From Zooshikella harenae (GTDB lineage Bacteria > Pseudomonadota > Gammaproteobacteria > Pseudomonadales > Zooshikellaceae), in the NCBI RefSeq assembly GCF_018837975.1, contig NZ_JAGSOY010000002.1, positions 146,103 to 210,102 of the forward strand: 64,000 nucleotides of DNA, given 5' to 3'. Shown in pieces: positions 52,243 through 60,077 of the stretch. A program made the translations under genes and the position numbers. The notes beneath the pieces were generated by a model, which saw only the letters and a list, made by a program, of their open reading frames with translations, ran no database searches and was not told the DNA's origin. How positions within the stretch are numbered: the stretch's first letter is position 1; each line of letters starts with the position of its first letter.

Positions 52243-53811
52243 ATGGAGCGTAGAGATTTTATTAAATATGGAGCTGTGCTTTCGTCAGGGGCTGCACTTA
52301 CATCTGCAGGGATTTCAGTTATTGGTCACTCTAAGTCATTAGAGGGACTTACTTACCAACAAAAAAAAGCTATTGCTGATTATAATCCTCTTTGTATCCC
52401 CCCCCTGTTGTATAGCCCTTATACTAAACGTTATCGTATGCCAACCCTGTATATTCAAGACACTCAACATGAGTTTTATCCAGGGAAAAAATCCTATGCT
52501 ACTGGCATTTCTACTTTACAGCATCATTGTTCATATTTAGGCCCTACAATTAAAGTCAAACGAGGCGATGTTATTGATTTCTCTATTGTAAATTTAAGAT
52601 CAGAACCAGTAACCAATCATTGGCATGGCCTACATATACCCGGGCGTTTAGATGGTGGTCCTCATCAGATGATTCATCCAGGTGAAACTTGGAATATCAG
52701 TATGCCAATTCATCAAGAAGCTGCAACTTGCTGGTACCATGATCATACCTGTGGTAAAACAGCAGAACAGGTATATTTTGGTCATGCAGGAATGTTTATT
52801 ATAGAGGATAAAAATAGCTATTCGTTGGGTTTGCCTGATATTTATGGGGTTAATGATATACCAATTGTTTTGCAAGATAAACTTTTTGACGATACCGGAC
52901 AGCAGATTTATGATCGAAAACCAAGCAGAGTATTTGTAGGTGATACATATTGTATAAATGGAGTAGCTAATTCATTTATATCAGTAATGCCAGGGTTGGT
53001 AAGATTCAGAATATTAAATGCATCTAATGCGCGACCTTATAACCTATTCTTTAATGATACTACATTTTATGTTATTGCATCTGACGGAGGGTTTTTAAAC
53101 AAGCCTGTACAAGTTGAAAAAATTCTGGTTCTTCCTGGTGAGAGAGTTGAAATAATAGTTGACTTTTCAAAGTTTAGAGGTGATATGCTAGATATGAAGG
53201 CAATTACGCTACCTTCTGATCCCTTTGATCCAGATTATATCACAGTAAACATAGCAAAGATTGTAGTAAATTCTTATCAGTTAAAAGAAACAATACTAGC
53301 TAATAGTTTAAGAGCTAGTACGATTCAAAGAGACTTGATTACTAATACACTGTCTGATGCTGATGTGTCTAGATCATTTGAACTTATGGTCGACGATGAT
53401 TTATCAAAAATGAGTATTAATAATAAAGAATTTGATATGAAGTTTATCAATGAAGAAGTAAAAATAGGCATGCCAGAGATATGGGAAATTAAATCTTTGA
53501 AAGGAGGGCATAACTTTCATGTTCATGGCTGCTCGTTTTTGGTTTTGGAGTTATATGGTGAAGAGCCAGATAATATACTGAAAGGATGGAAGGACACAAT
53601 CTCATTACCAAAACGTGTTGGTGAAATGAATGAAGGTGAATATCATACGTGTAAAATATTAGTAAAATTTAATCATAATACTTACCGGAAAGAATATATG
53701 AAAAACATAGAAAGTCGATCGGATATTAATTATCATATACCTTATATGTATCACTGTCATGTTCTTGAGCATGAAGATAAAGGTATGATGGGACAGTTTA
53801 TAGTATATTAG
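52243..53811 (+). CDS. Tat-exported multicopper oxidase, copy 3, all copper ligands present
   Basis: This 522-residue protein is closely similar to copy 1 through most of its length (for example RYRMPTLY, TLQHHCSY, GRLDGGPHQMI) and far less so to copy 2. It has a twin-arginine signal (MERRDFIKYGAVLSSG) and the complete ligand set: NHWHG (His 126, 128), CWYHDH (His 166, 168), GHNFHVHG (His 423, 426, 428; Asn replaces the usual Pro) and YHCHVLEHEDKGM (His 504, Cys 505, His 506, His 510, Met 515). The two copies differ most between residues 215 and 400. It begins 137 bases after copy 2 and may have its own promoter in that AT-rich gap. Confidence 0.93.
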   Translation: MERRDFIKYGAVLSSGAALTSAGISVIGHSKSLEGLTYQQKKAIADYNPLCIPPLLYSPYTKRYRMPTLYIQDTQHEFYPGKKSYATGISTLQHHCSYLGPTIKVKRGDVIDFSIVNLRSEPVTNHWHGLHIPGRLDGGPHQMIHPGETWNISMPIHQEAATCWYHDHTCGKTAEQVYFGHAGMFIIEDKNSYSLGLPDIYGVNDIPIVLQDKLFDDTGQQIYDRKPSRVFVGDTYCINGVANSFISVMPGLVRFRILNASNARPYNLFFNDTTFYVIASDGGFLNKPVQVEKILVLPGERVEIIVDFSKFRGDMLDMKAITLPSDPFDPDYITVNIAKIVVNSYQLKETILANSLRASTIQRDLITNTLSDADVSRSFELMVDDDLSKMSINNKEFDMKFINEEVKIGMPEIWEIKSLKGGHNFHVHGCSFLVLELYGEEPDNILKGWKDTISLPKRVGEMNEGEYHTCKILVKFNHNTYRKEYMKNIESRSDINYHIPYMYHCHVLEHEDKGMMGQFIVY

Positions 53812-54329
53812 GTTTGGTTGCGAATAAGCTCACTTCGCTAAGTAATTCAATAATTTATGAAACAATCTTAAACGTTACACCAAAGTTGCCACATTTTTGT
53901 GAAAAACAGTGCTACCTACGTTACCTCACTTTTGTCTTACTAGAATTCACATCGAAATATCATTACTGTTTATTTAAGTGTGCCGTGCTAGTAAGGTTGC
54001 AAAAATCAGGTTTGCAATGCTTGAGTTTATTTGTGAAACAGTTCTGCATGAGCACAGTGATTAGTAGAAAAACTCTGTTGTGGGAGGAATAAATTAACTA
54101 ATGTACTGTGTATAAAAGTGTATAGGATAGTGCTGTTAATTAAAAGTTATTATAAATTGTTAATGTATAATTTGAATGGCGAATTATAGGTTGTTTTAAG
54201 TATTACTTTGGTACGGTTGTGTGTGTTTTTGTGTGGTTTTATTAGTAGTATTACAGATGGAATAATACGGGTTTACAAATAGAATGACATGACTTTAAGA
54301 AGCTGTTTTCTATTTGGAATGTATTGAGT
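53812..54329. other. Intergenic region, no gene supported
   Basis: The 518 bases between oxidase copy 3 and the protease gene have no supported gene. A 92-codon plus-strand ORF (TTG 53814 to 54092) starts immediately after the oxidase stop without a ribosome site and has a composition (many Cys, Leu, Phe) typical of spurious frames in AT-rich DNA. GT-rich direct stretches precede the protease start. Confidence 0.5.
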
Positions 54330-55880
54330 ATGACAAAAAATAAACCAGCCAGTTCAATTATACGGACTGCAGTATTGCTTCCATTTTTAGGTGTGACAAG
54401 CGTTTTGGCTGGCACTAAGGTGCATGAAATTGATGTGTTGGTTGTGTATACGCCAAAAGCAGAAGAGGCTTACCAAAATAACAACCAGAGTATCAATAAA
54501 AAAATTATTGATTATATTGAATTCACTAATAAAGCATTCGAAAACAGTCAGGTTAATATTAAGCTAAAATTAGTTGAACAGTATCCCATAGAAACATCTC
54601 TTATGCCTGTTGATGGGCAGGAAATTACTAAGGCGTTAGAAGAAAGTGGACAAAATAGAACATTGCGTGATTTACGGGCTCGATATCATGCGGATTTGGT
54701 TTTAACATTATTTGAGGTTGATGGTGCAAGTGGCAGTGAAATAACTTGTGGACTGACAGCGTCTGGTTATTTCCTCTATAACAAAGGTGCTTTCGCTATT
54801 CAAAATATTAATAGTGCCTATGCTGTTGTTAATGTCACTGATCTATGTACTGAATATAGTATTGATCCTGATAGTAATGAGACAGCTTATCATGTGGCTC
54901 ATGAATTAGGACATCTATTTGGGTTAAATCATGGATTGCCTACAGAGAAAAAATCATTTCCAGATTATCAAGCGCTTTATAATGGGTACTTTGAGGTATT
55001 AAAAGATATTAATTTTTATGGGAAAAAAGTACCCTCGTTAGGAGGAGGGATTAATACCATTAATGACGCAATTGACGCTCAAGTATTTTCGGGTCAGTAT
55101 CCTTTTGCGTTTGGGTATGCTACAAAAGGCAAGGGTCGTATAAGTTCAATTATGACGTATCCACAAGATCATGGTATGGCTGATCGAGTACCCTATTTCT
55201 CAAATCCATCCATAAAAGTCTGTGAGTATGGTATAGAGCCTTGCTATGATGATGAAAAAAAGATTATTGGGGGGAAAATAGCTGGAGGGCTGGAAGCTAA
55301 TAATGCAAAAGCGCTAAACATTGCAGCGCCTCATGTTGCCAATTTTTGTATGTCATCGAAACAATTAGTCGGTATCAAAACGTCTTCTCTACAGAAGTTG
55401 TCTACCCCAGATAGTATACACTGGCATCCAGATTCTTGGACAATTAGCTTTTCTGAAGAAAAATTGGAAGGTATCTACCCTTGGATTCCTGGAAATGATC
55501 AATTTTCATTTGTTGAAGAAGTGATTAATGGTGAAGTTGAAAAAGTTCTCCAAGTAGAAAACAGTGTTAACTTGCCCACATTAGGTATCAATATGACCTG
55601 TGCAATGCAACCTGGGAAAAAATACCGAGTTAAGGCAAGTGTTAAAGGGTTAGCAAAAGGACAAGCAACACTTTGGGTCTATTATGAAACGACTGATGGT
55701 AAAAAAGACTGGTTTTCGGCTGCACAAAGCCAAGTTGATAACAAGAGTTGGACTGAGTTAGATACGGCTATCGAATTGCCAAATAATTTAACGACTATTC
55801 ATCTTGTTATCAATGGTGTTGAAAATAGTAAAGGATTTTTATTAAACGAGCTGGATATAGCTGAAAACCGTCCAATATAG
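54330..55880 (+). CDS. Secreted metzincin zinc protease with C-terminal beta-sandwich domain
   Basis: A signal peptide (SIIRTAVLLPFLGVTSVLA) is followed directly by a reprolysin-like catalytic domain starting KVHEIDVLVVYTPKAEEAY. The zinc motif is AYHVAHELGHLFGLNHG (His 191, Glu 192, His 195, His 201), and the Met-turn is ISSIMTYP (Met 275), so the metzincin active site is complete. From about residue 355 a jelly-roll-like domain (SIHWHPDSWTISF, then GKKYRVKASVKGLAKGQ, then TTIHLVINGV) resembles carbohydrate-binding modules. No propeptide domain is present between the signal and the catalytic domain. The start could also be TTG 54324, two codons earlier. A strong hairpin terminates the gene. 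Substrates are unknown. Confidence 0.88.
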   Translation: MTKNKPASSIIRTAVLLPFLGVTSVLAGTKVHEIDVLVVYTPKAEEAYQNNNQSINKKIIDYIEFTNKAFENSQVNIKLKLVEQYPIETSLMPVDGQEITKALEESGQNRTLRDLRARYHADLVLTLFEVDGASGSEITCGLTASGYFLYNKGAFAIQNINSAYAVVNVTDLCTEYSIDPDSNETAYHVAHELGHLFGLNHGLPTEKKSFPDYQALYNGYFEVLKDINFYGKKVPSLGGGINTINDAIDAQVFSGQYPFAFGYATKGKGRISSIMTYPQDHGMADRVPYFSNPSIKVCEYGIEPCYDDEKKIIGGKIAGGLEANNAKALNIAAPHVANFCMSSKQLVGIKTSSLQKLSTPDSIHWHPDSWTISFSEEKLEGIYPWIPGNDQFSFVEEVINGEVEKVLQVENSVNLPTLGINMTCAMQPGKKYRVKASVKGLAKGQATLWVYYETTDGKKDWFSAAQSQVDNKSWTELDTAIELPNNLTTIHLVINGVENSKGFLLNELDIAENRPI

Positions 55881-55941
55881 TTAATGTTTAGGTTATCATC
55901 TAAGTGTTTTCTTTTTGAGGTAGATTCACTAATTACCTTTA

Positions 55942-55977
55942 AAACCCCAGTCATGTTGTTATAACTTGCTGGGGTTT
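55942..55977 (+). terminator. Terminator of the protease gene
   Basis: AAACCCCAG (55942-55950) pairs perfectly with CTGGGGTTT (55969-55977); the 18-nt loop contains the self-complementary GTTATAAC. It lies 61 bases after the protease stop and directly abuts repeat element A. Confidence 0.75.
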
Positions 55978-55981
55978 CGTT

Positions 55982-56279
55982 CAGGGCAATTGTATATAAA
56001 AATAATTTGTGATGAGTATAGACTGTGCAAATGCAGCGCAAACCTACATTTTGCTATACCTCAATTATTATTAAATGAACAGCTGTGGTATTTCGATGTA
56101 CGTCAGTAGTAGACAAAGGCAGGATAATGAACATCGAACTGTTTGCCGCAAGGAGGCGGCAATCAAACCTCCAGGGAAGGATTCACGGCGTGTTCGAAGG
56201 GCGTTATGCAGACGTTGGACAAAGGTACCTTAGAAAGAAAATGGCTTTTATAAAGGTAAAGTTATATACGGTTGCCCTG
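55982..56279 (+). mobile_element. MITE-like repeat element, copy A
   Basis: A 298-base element. Its ends are inverted repeats: CAGGGCAATTGTATATA at the left and the reverse complement of CAGGGCAACCGTATATA at the right (15 of 17 identical). Inside is a stable hairpin TGCCGC/GCGGCA (56144-56161). There is no transposase. The element recurs inverted at 59733-60027 over its full length and in diverged form after recX. A 52-codon ORF (56075-56233) is open, but comparison with copy C argues against coding. No clear target duplication is visible at the borders (flanks TTCGTT and GTACCG). Confidence 0.75.
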
Positions 56280-56369
56280 GTACCGATATGAACAGGCAGA
56301 CAGTGAATAAACCCAGACGCCTAGGAAAGCCTGCTAGCCGTTGTGTAAGAAGTAGGTAACCATTAATAA

Positions 56370-56395
56370 CCAAGTAGGAATACATTCCTACTTGG
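56370..56395 (-). terminator. Terminator of the TPR gene
   Basis: CCAAGTAGGAAT (56370-56381) pairs with ATTCCTACTTGG (56384-56395). The stop codon of the minus-strand TPR gene lies inside the hairpin, and TTATTAATGG follows on that strand. Confidence 0.75.
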
Positions 56396-56711
56396 TGCTG
56401 TCTAACTGTTTATTACAGCGTTTAAGAAAAACCAGCATTTCTTTTTCGGCTTGCTTATCACCTTTGCTACGAGCGATTGCTATGCCTTGTTGGTAAGTAT
56501 CAGCGGCTTTCTTCCATTTATCCAATTGAACATAACTTTTTCCAAGCAATTTCCAGGCTGCTGAATAGTTTTTATCATGTTGTAAACAAGCGGTGAAATG
56601 CTCAATAGCTTTCTCTGGCTGTTGATCGTCCAGATATGCTTTACCTAAGCCGAATCGTAACATCGCATTATCCTGACCTTGCTGTAATAATGTTTCGAGC
56701 TGTTTAATCAT
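56388..56711 (-). CDS. Small tetratricopeptide-repeat protein
   Basis: A 107-residue cytoplasmic protein with about three TPR units: NAMLRFGLGKAYLDDQQPEKAIEHF (split across residues ~15-40), NYSAAWKLLGKSYVQLDKWKKAADTYQQ (about 48-75) and a shorter C-terminal one. TPRs mediate protein-protein contacts; no other domain is present and there is no signal peptide. It is transcribed divergently from the first acetyltransferase and ends in a hairpin terminator next to repeat element A. Similar short TPR proteins are common in marine gammaproteobacteria, with no known role. Confidence 0.85.
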   Translation of the reverse strand: MIKQLETLLQQGQDNAMLRFGLGKAYLDDQQPEKAIEHFTACLQHDKNYSAAWKLLGKSYVQLDKWKKAADTYQQGIAIARSKGDKQAEKEMLVFLKRCNKQLDSTK

Positions 56712-56734
56712 AAACTAACCTTGGATAAATTAAG

Positions 56735-56762
56735 TAGGCATATCTGACACTCGGCGTATAAT
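56735..56762 (+). promoter_or_regulatory. Candidate sigma-70 promoter for the acetyltransferase genes
   Basis: TAGGCA (56735-56740, 4 of 6 to TTGACA) is 16 bases from a perfect TATAAT (56757-56762), which lies 55 bases before the chosen start of the first acetyltransferase. Sequence match only. Confidence 0.45.
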
Positions 56763-56817
56763 AGCGCTGATTACCTAGAAAGTAACAAGTCATTTAAAGA
56801 AAGTAGTCAGGATGTCT

Positions 56818-57549
56818 ATGGATAATAATAGCTATAATAACTTTGTGGGCGCTATTCACCACTTTGTGAGTGGTTGGAGTAAGTCACGTACTAAAGGTGA
56901 GGTGTTATTAACACACGAATCAGGCGGTGTAATCTGCTCATTCGATACCCCCATTGGTTCAGTAAAGCGTAAGCATGAAGCTTTTATATGGAACCTAAGT
57001 GAATTTGACCTACAGTCATTTAAGGCAAGTATTAATGATGAACAGCACTTTATCACGCTCTTTAATCTGGATATGTCAGTACAACAGGAGCTTGATCAGC
57101 AGCAGTATTTACCCGTGACTGAAGAGCTGCTGATGTCATTGGATGTGAGTCAGCTGCCTGATCTTTTGCCACAGCATGAAGTTAAACTGTTAAGTAACAA
57201 AGACGAGGTAGTTTGGTTTAATGCACAACGTGGTGAGGATGTTGTTTGTTTAGAACGGTTTAATAAAAATGATGTTGCTATGTACTATCTTCGTGATGGA
57301 CAAAACCTAATATCATGGGCACGGGCAATTTCTGCGGGGAGTGACATGGTTGTTGATGATGTACAAACGAACCCTAGTTATAGAAGACAAGGGCTGTCTA
57401 AACGAATCATGAACCATATTATCTATGATGCCCAGAAGGCTGATTGCCAACACATTCGGCTTGCGGCATCAGCATTAGGTCAAAAATTATACTATCACTT
57501 AGGGTTTCAATCTGATATTGAGATGTCTGTTTTTTCTTCAGTCAGTTAA
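56818..57549 (+). CDS. GNAT-family N-acetyltransferase
   Basis: The C-terminal ~110 residues are a GNAT fold with the acetyl-CoA loop in DDVQTNPSYRRQGLSKRIM (R-x-x-G-x pattern) and the closing ASALGQKLYYHLGFQ helix-strand. The N-terminal ~130 residues are of unclear relation and may be a second degenerate GNAT half. I start at ATG 56818, which has AGGA 5 bases upstream; ATG 56812 is in frame two codons earlier but lacks spacing. 243 residues. The substrate is unknown. It is the first of three GNAT genes in a row. Confidence 0.85.
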   Translation: MDNNSYNNFVGAIHHFVSGWSKSRTKGEVLLTHESGGVICSFDTPIGSVKRKHEAFIWNLSEFDLQSFKASINDEQHFITLFNLDMSVQQELDQQQYLPVTEELLMSLDVSQLPDLLPQHEVKLLSNKDEVVWFNAQRGEDVVCLERFNKNDVAMYYLRDGQNLISWARAISAGSDMVVDDVQTNPSYRRQGLSKRIMNHIIYDAQKADCQHIRLAASALGQKLYYHLGFQSDIEMSVFSSVS

Positions 57550-57585
57550 TATATTTTTAATGAAGCAATAGAAGGATCTTCAATA

Positions 57586-58434
57586 GTGCATAGTAATTAC
57601 ATAATCCGACCAATGAAGCGCGAGGAAGTTAATATTGCTATTGACTGGGCTGCAAAAGAGGGATGGAATCCAGGGTTTCATGATGCGGACTGTTACTATC
57701 ACACCGATCCAAACGGCTTTTTTATGGGTTTACTTGATGGTAAACCAATTTCGACATTATCTGTTGTCAAATATAGTGCATCATTCGGTTTTCTAGGTTT
57801 TTATATTGTACATCCCGATTATCGACGCCAGGGTTATGGTTTGAAAATCTGGAAATCAGGTATTCAGTATCTATATGGCTGTAATATTGGCTTAGATGGT
57901 GTTGTTGAGCAGCAAACAAATTACAAAAAATTTGGCTTTAAATTAGCCTATCGAAATATCCGATTTGAGTGTCTTGGTAGTGATGATTTATCCGTTGATG
58001 CTGATGTTATTAAGCTTGCTAAGTTACCATTTGAAACGATTGAGTTATACGCCTGTCCATTTTTTCCTGAAAAAAGAATAGCGTTTATGAAAGCATGGCT
58101 TAATCAGCCAGATTGTAAGGCGCTAGGCATCATACAGAATGATAGCTTGGTTGGTTATGGTGTTATGCGTAAAGCGCTAAATGGCTACAAGGTTGGACCA
58201 CTTTATGCCGATACCCTCGCATTTGCTGATGCTATTTTTTCATCATTGATACAATCGGTAGATCCATTACAACCAGTCTATCTTGATATACCTGAAGTCA
58301 ATCAAGAGGCCCTCAAGTTAGCAGAACGTTATAAGATGAAGAAGGTTTTCGAAACCGCGAGAATGTATACAGGGAAATTTCCAGATTTGCCATTAGATAA
58401 ACTTTATGGCGTAACCTCGTTTGAGGTGGGGTAA
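57586..58434 (+). CDS. Double-domain GNAT acetyltransferase (N-terminal GNAT plus Acetyltransf_18-type C-terminus)
   Basis: Starts with GTG 57586, with GAAGGA 9 bases upstream. The N-terminal GNAT (about residues 1-135) has the acetyl-CoA loop YIVHPDYRRQGYGLKIW and ends NYKKFGFKLAYRN. The C-terminal domain (about 165-275) with LGIIQNDSLVGYGVMRKA and YKVGPLYADTLAFADAIF matches the arrangement known from YitH/DUF1248-type acetyltransferases (Acetyltransf_18). 282 residues. It lies 36 bases after the first GNAT gene and is probably cotranscribed. Substrate unknown. Confidence 0.87.
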   Translation: MHSNYIIRPMKREEVNIAIDWAAKEGWNPGFHDADCYYHTDPNGFFMGLLDGKPISTLSVVKYSASFGFLGFYIVHPDYRRQGYGLKIWKSGIQYLYGCNIGLDGVVEQQTNYKKFGFKLAYRNIRFECLGSDDLSVDADVIKLAKLPFETIELYACPFFPEKRIAFMKAWLNQPDCKALGIIQNDSLVGYGVMRKALNGYKVGPLYADTLAFADAIFSSLIQSVDPLQPVYLDIPEVNQEALKLAERYKMKKVFETARMYTGKFPDLPLDKLYGVTSFEVG

Positions 58435-58510
58435 ATAATAAGAAAGTTGTAAATGATACTGTTTTTCTAGCTGTTTTTTAAACCAAGAATCATGAAGTTT
58501 ATAGGAGTTA

Positions 58511-58948
58511 GTGATTATTATTATAAGAGATGGTAGTTTTGAGGATGCATTGCTAATACATAATGGTGTGAAAGAGTTAAACCATATTCCTTCAGTGGCA
58601 TACTATTTAGACAGATTATCATCACGTCGATATAAGCTGCTTATTGCAGAAGTTTCAGGCAAATTGGCTGGTTATAAGTTAGGCTTCTGGGATGGAGATA
58701 GAAGCTTTTATAGCTGGCTAGGTGGTGTACTACCTGAATTTCGTCGGATAGGTGTTGCGCAAAAACTACTTGAAAACCAGGAAGCCTATCTGCGAGAAAG
58801 TGGTGCACATAAAATTAATGTTAAAAGTATGAATAAGTACCCAGGTATGCTTATTTTACTTATCAGCAACGGATACCACATTACAGATGTTGTATCCTCA
58901 TCTTCTGGCGAGAATAAAATTGAGTTTGCGAAAACATTTATGGAGTAG
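58511..58948 (+). CDS. GNAT-family N-acetyltransferase
   Basis: A single-domain GNAT of 145 residues. The acetyl-CoA loop is GGVLPEFRRIGVAQKLLENQ, and NKYPGMLILLISNGYHITDV is the usual C-terminal helix-strand. The start is GTG 58511, with AGGAG only 3 bases upstream, a short spacing that may lower translation. It follows the second GNAT gene by 76 bases. A small palindrome (TAGTTTAC/GTAAACTA, 58949-58967 region) follows its stop. Substrate unknown. Confidence 0.85.
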   Translation: MIIIIRDGSFEDALLIHNGVKELNHIPSVAYYLDRLSSRRYKLLIAEVSGKLAGYKLGFWDGDRSFYSWLGGVLPEFRRIGVAQKLLENQEAYLRESGAHKINVKSMNKYPGMLILLISNGYHITDVVSSSSGENKIEFAKTFME

Positions 58949-59141
58949 TAGTTTACTACGTAAACTAAAAAACGCTTCAAAAAAATTATTTGTGAAATAT
59001 AGATGAAAAATTATGAGAGTAAACATAGTCTAATAGTAAAGGAGTTGTGTGTTATTATTTAGCATGTTCTTGAAGTGATTATCTAAACAGTTTCTATAGT
59101 AGTCAAAGCTTACATAAAAACTTGAGAGTTTGCGTAGTTGA

Positions 59142-59468
59142 CTAGGGGCTCCAAGATAAACTTTTATTAGTTAAATTTATGTTATCACATCTAAATTTAT
59201 CTTCTAATTTTTGTGCGGTTTCTTTGGTTATTTTAAAGCTGGGGGCCGCTTCAGGAAGGCTGTCGCCGCCACGAACAGTTATTGCGAGAGTACAATGATC
59301 CCTACCTTGTTGCAATTGAATGGAAAAGCTTAAAAAAACATCATTAAAAATAATTTTTATCGAATTTCCAATCTTTTTTTCAAGCTTTACTCTTTTTTTT
59401 ATTTTTCCTTCATTTTCGCCAGTAATGGTAAATGTGGCACCTTCTGATTCAAATGAAAATTCAATCAT
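59142..59468 (-). CDS. Hypothetical protein, 108 residues
   Basis: A cytoplasmic protein with no recognised family. It starts MIEFSFESEGATFTITGENEGK and alternates short beta-like and charged stretches (KIKKRVKLEKKIGN), with TLAITVRGGDSLPEAAPSFKI in the second half. GAGAG lies 8 bases before the ATG, which supports translation. It has no signal peptide or membrane segment. It is isolated on the minus strand between the acetyltransferases and repeat element C; nothing in the context suggests a role. Confidence 0.6.
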   Translation of the reverse strand: MIEFSFESEGATFTITGENEGKIKKRVKLEKKIGNSIKIIFNDVFLSFSIQLQQGRDHCTLAITVRGGDSLPEAAPSFKITKETAQKLEDKFRCDNINLTNKSLSWSP

Positions 59469-59732
59469 GATTAATCTCTCAATATATAAGTTTTATCTAG
59501 TAATGATAGATAAGATTAAGTTAAATAGAAATTAATTGTTGTTATGAATTGTAATGGAATGAGTCGTCAAAATAATAGTATTTAGTATAGTGGTTTGTTC
59601 ATTATGGGTTTGAATTTTATTTTTTGTGGTTAATAGCGAACTGTTATATATGGGTTTATATAGAATTTCGTAGTCAAAAAAACTTTTCTATCGGTTACAT
59701 TTGAAATGGTTTTTGATTAACTGTTTTATTAT

Positions 59733-60027
59733 TAGGGTATTATTCTATAGCTTTACCTTTACCTTTATACAACCAACCTTTGTCCAACGTCTGCATAACG
59801 CCCTTCGAACACGCCGTGAGTTCTTCCCAGGATGTCAAGATAGTTATTAGCACCTCCTTGCAGCAAACAGTTCTATGTGCATTATCCAGCCTTTGTCTAC
59901 CACTGGCGTACATCGAAATACCACAGCTGTTCATTTAATAATAATTGAGGAATAGCAAAATGTGGGGTTACGCTGTATTTGCGCAATCTATATTCATCAT
60001 GAATTATTTTTATATGCGATTGCCCTG
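59733..60027 (-). mobile_element. MITE-like repeat element, copy C (inverted relative to copy A)
   Basis: Read on the minus strand it aligns with copy A from end to end (295 versus 298 bases). It begins CAGGGCAATCGCATATA (from 60027), includes GAACAGCTGTGGTATTTCGA-like and GTTCGAAGGGCGTTATGCAG blocks found in A, and ends near 59733 with a degraded inverted repeat (11 of 17). A 7-base length difference in the middle shifts any reading frame relative to copy A. It lies 50 bases beyond the desaturase stop codon. Together with copy A it brackets 3.45 kb. Confidence 0.75.
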
Positions 60028-60077
60028 ATAACTACGTTCTGTTGTAAGTTTTTTGCACCCATTAGGAGATAGTTTAT

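Noticed and set aside
53814..54092. 92-codon ORF after oxidase copy 3
   Set aside because: It has a TTG start with no ribosome site, Cys/Leu/Phe-rich composition, and no similarity to any family I recognise.
59740..59934. 64-codon ORF inside repeat copy C
   Set aside because: It shares only its first part with the copy A frame; a 7-base length change shifts the rest, and the differences avoid third codon positions.
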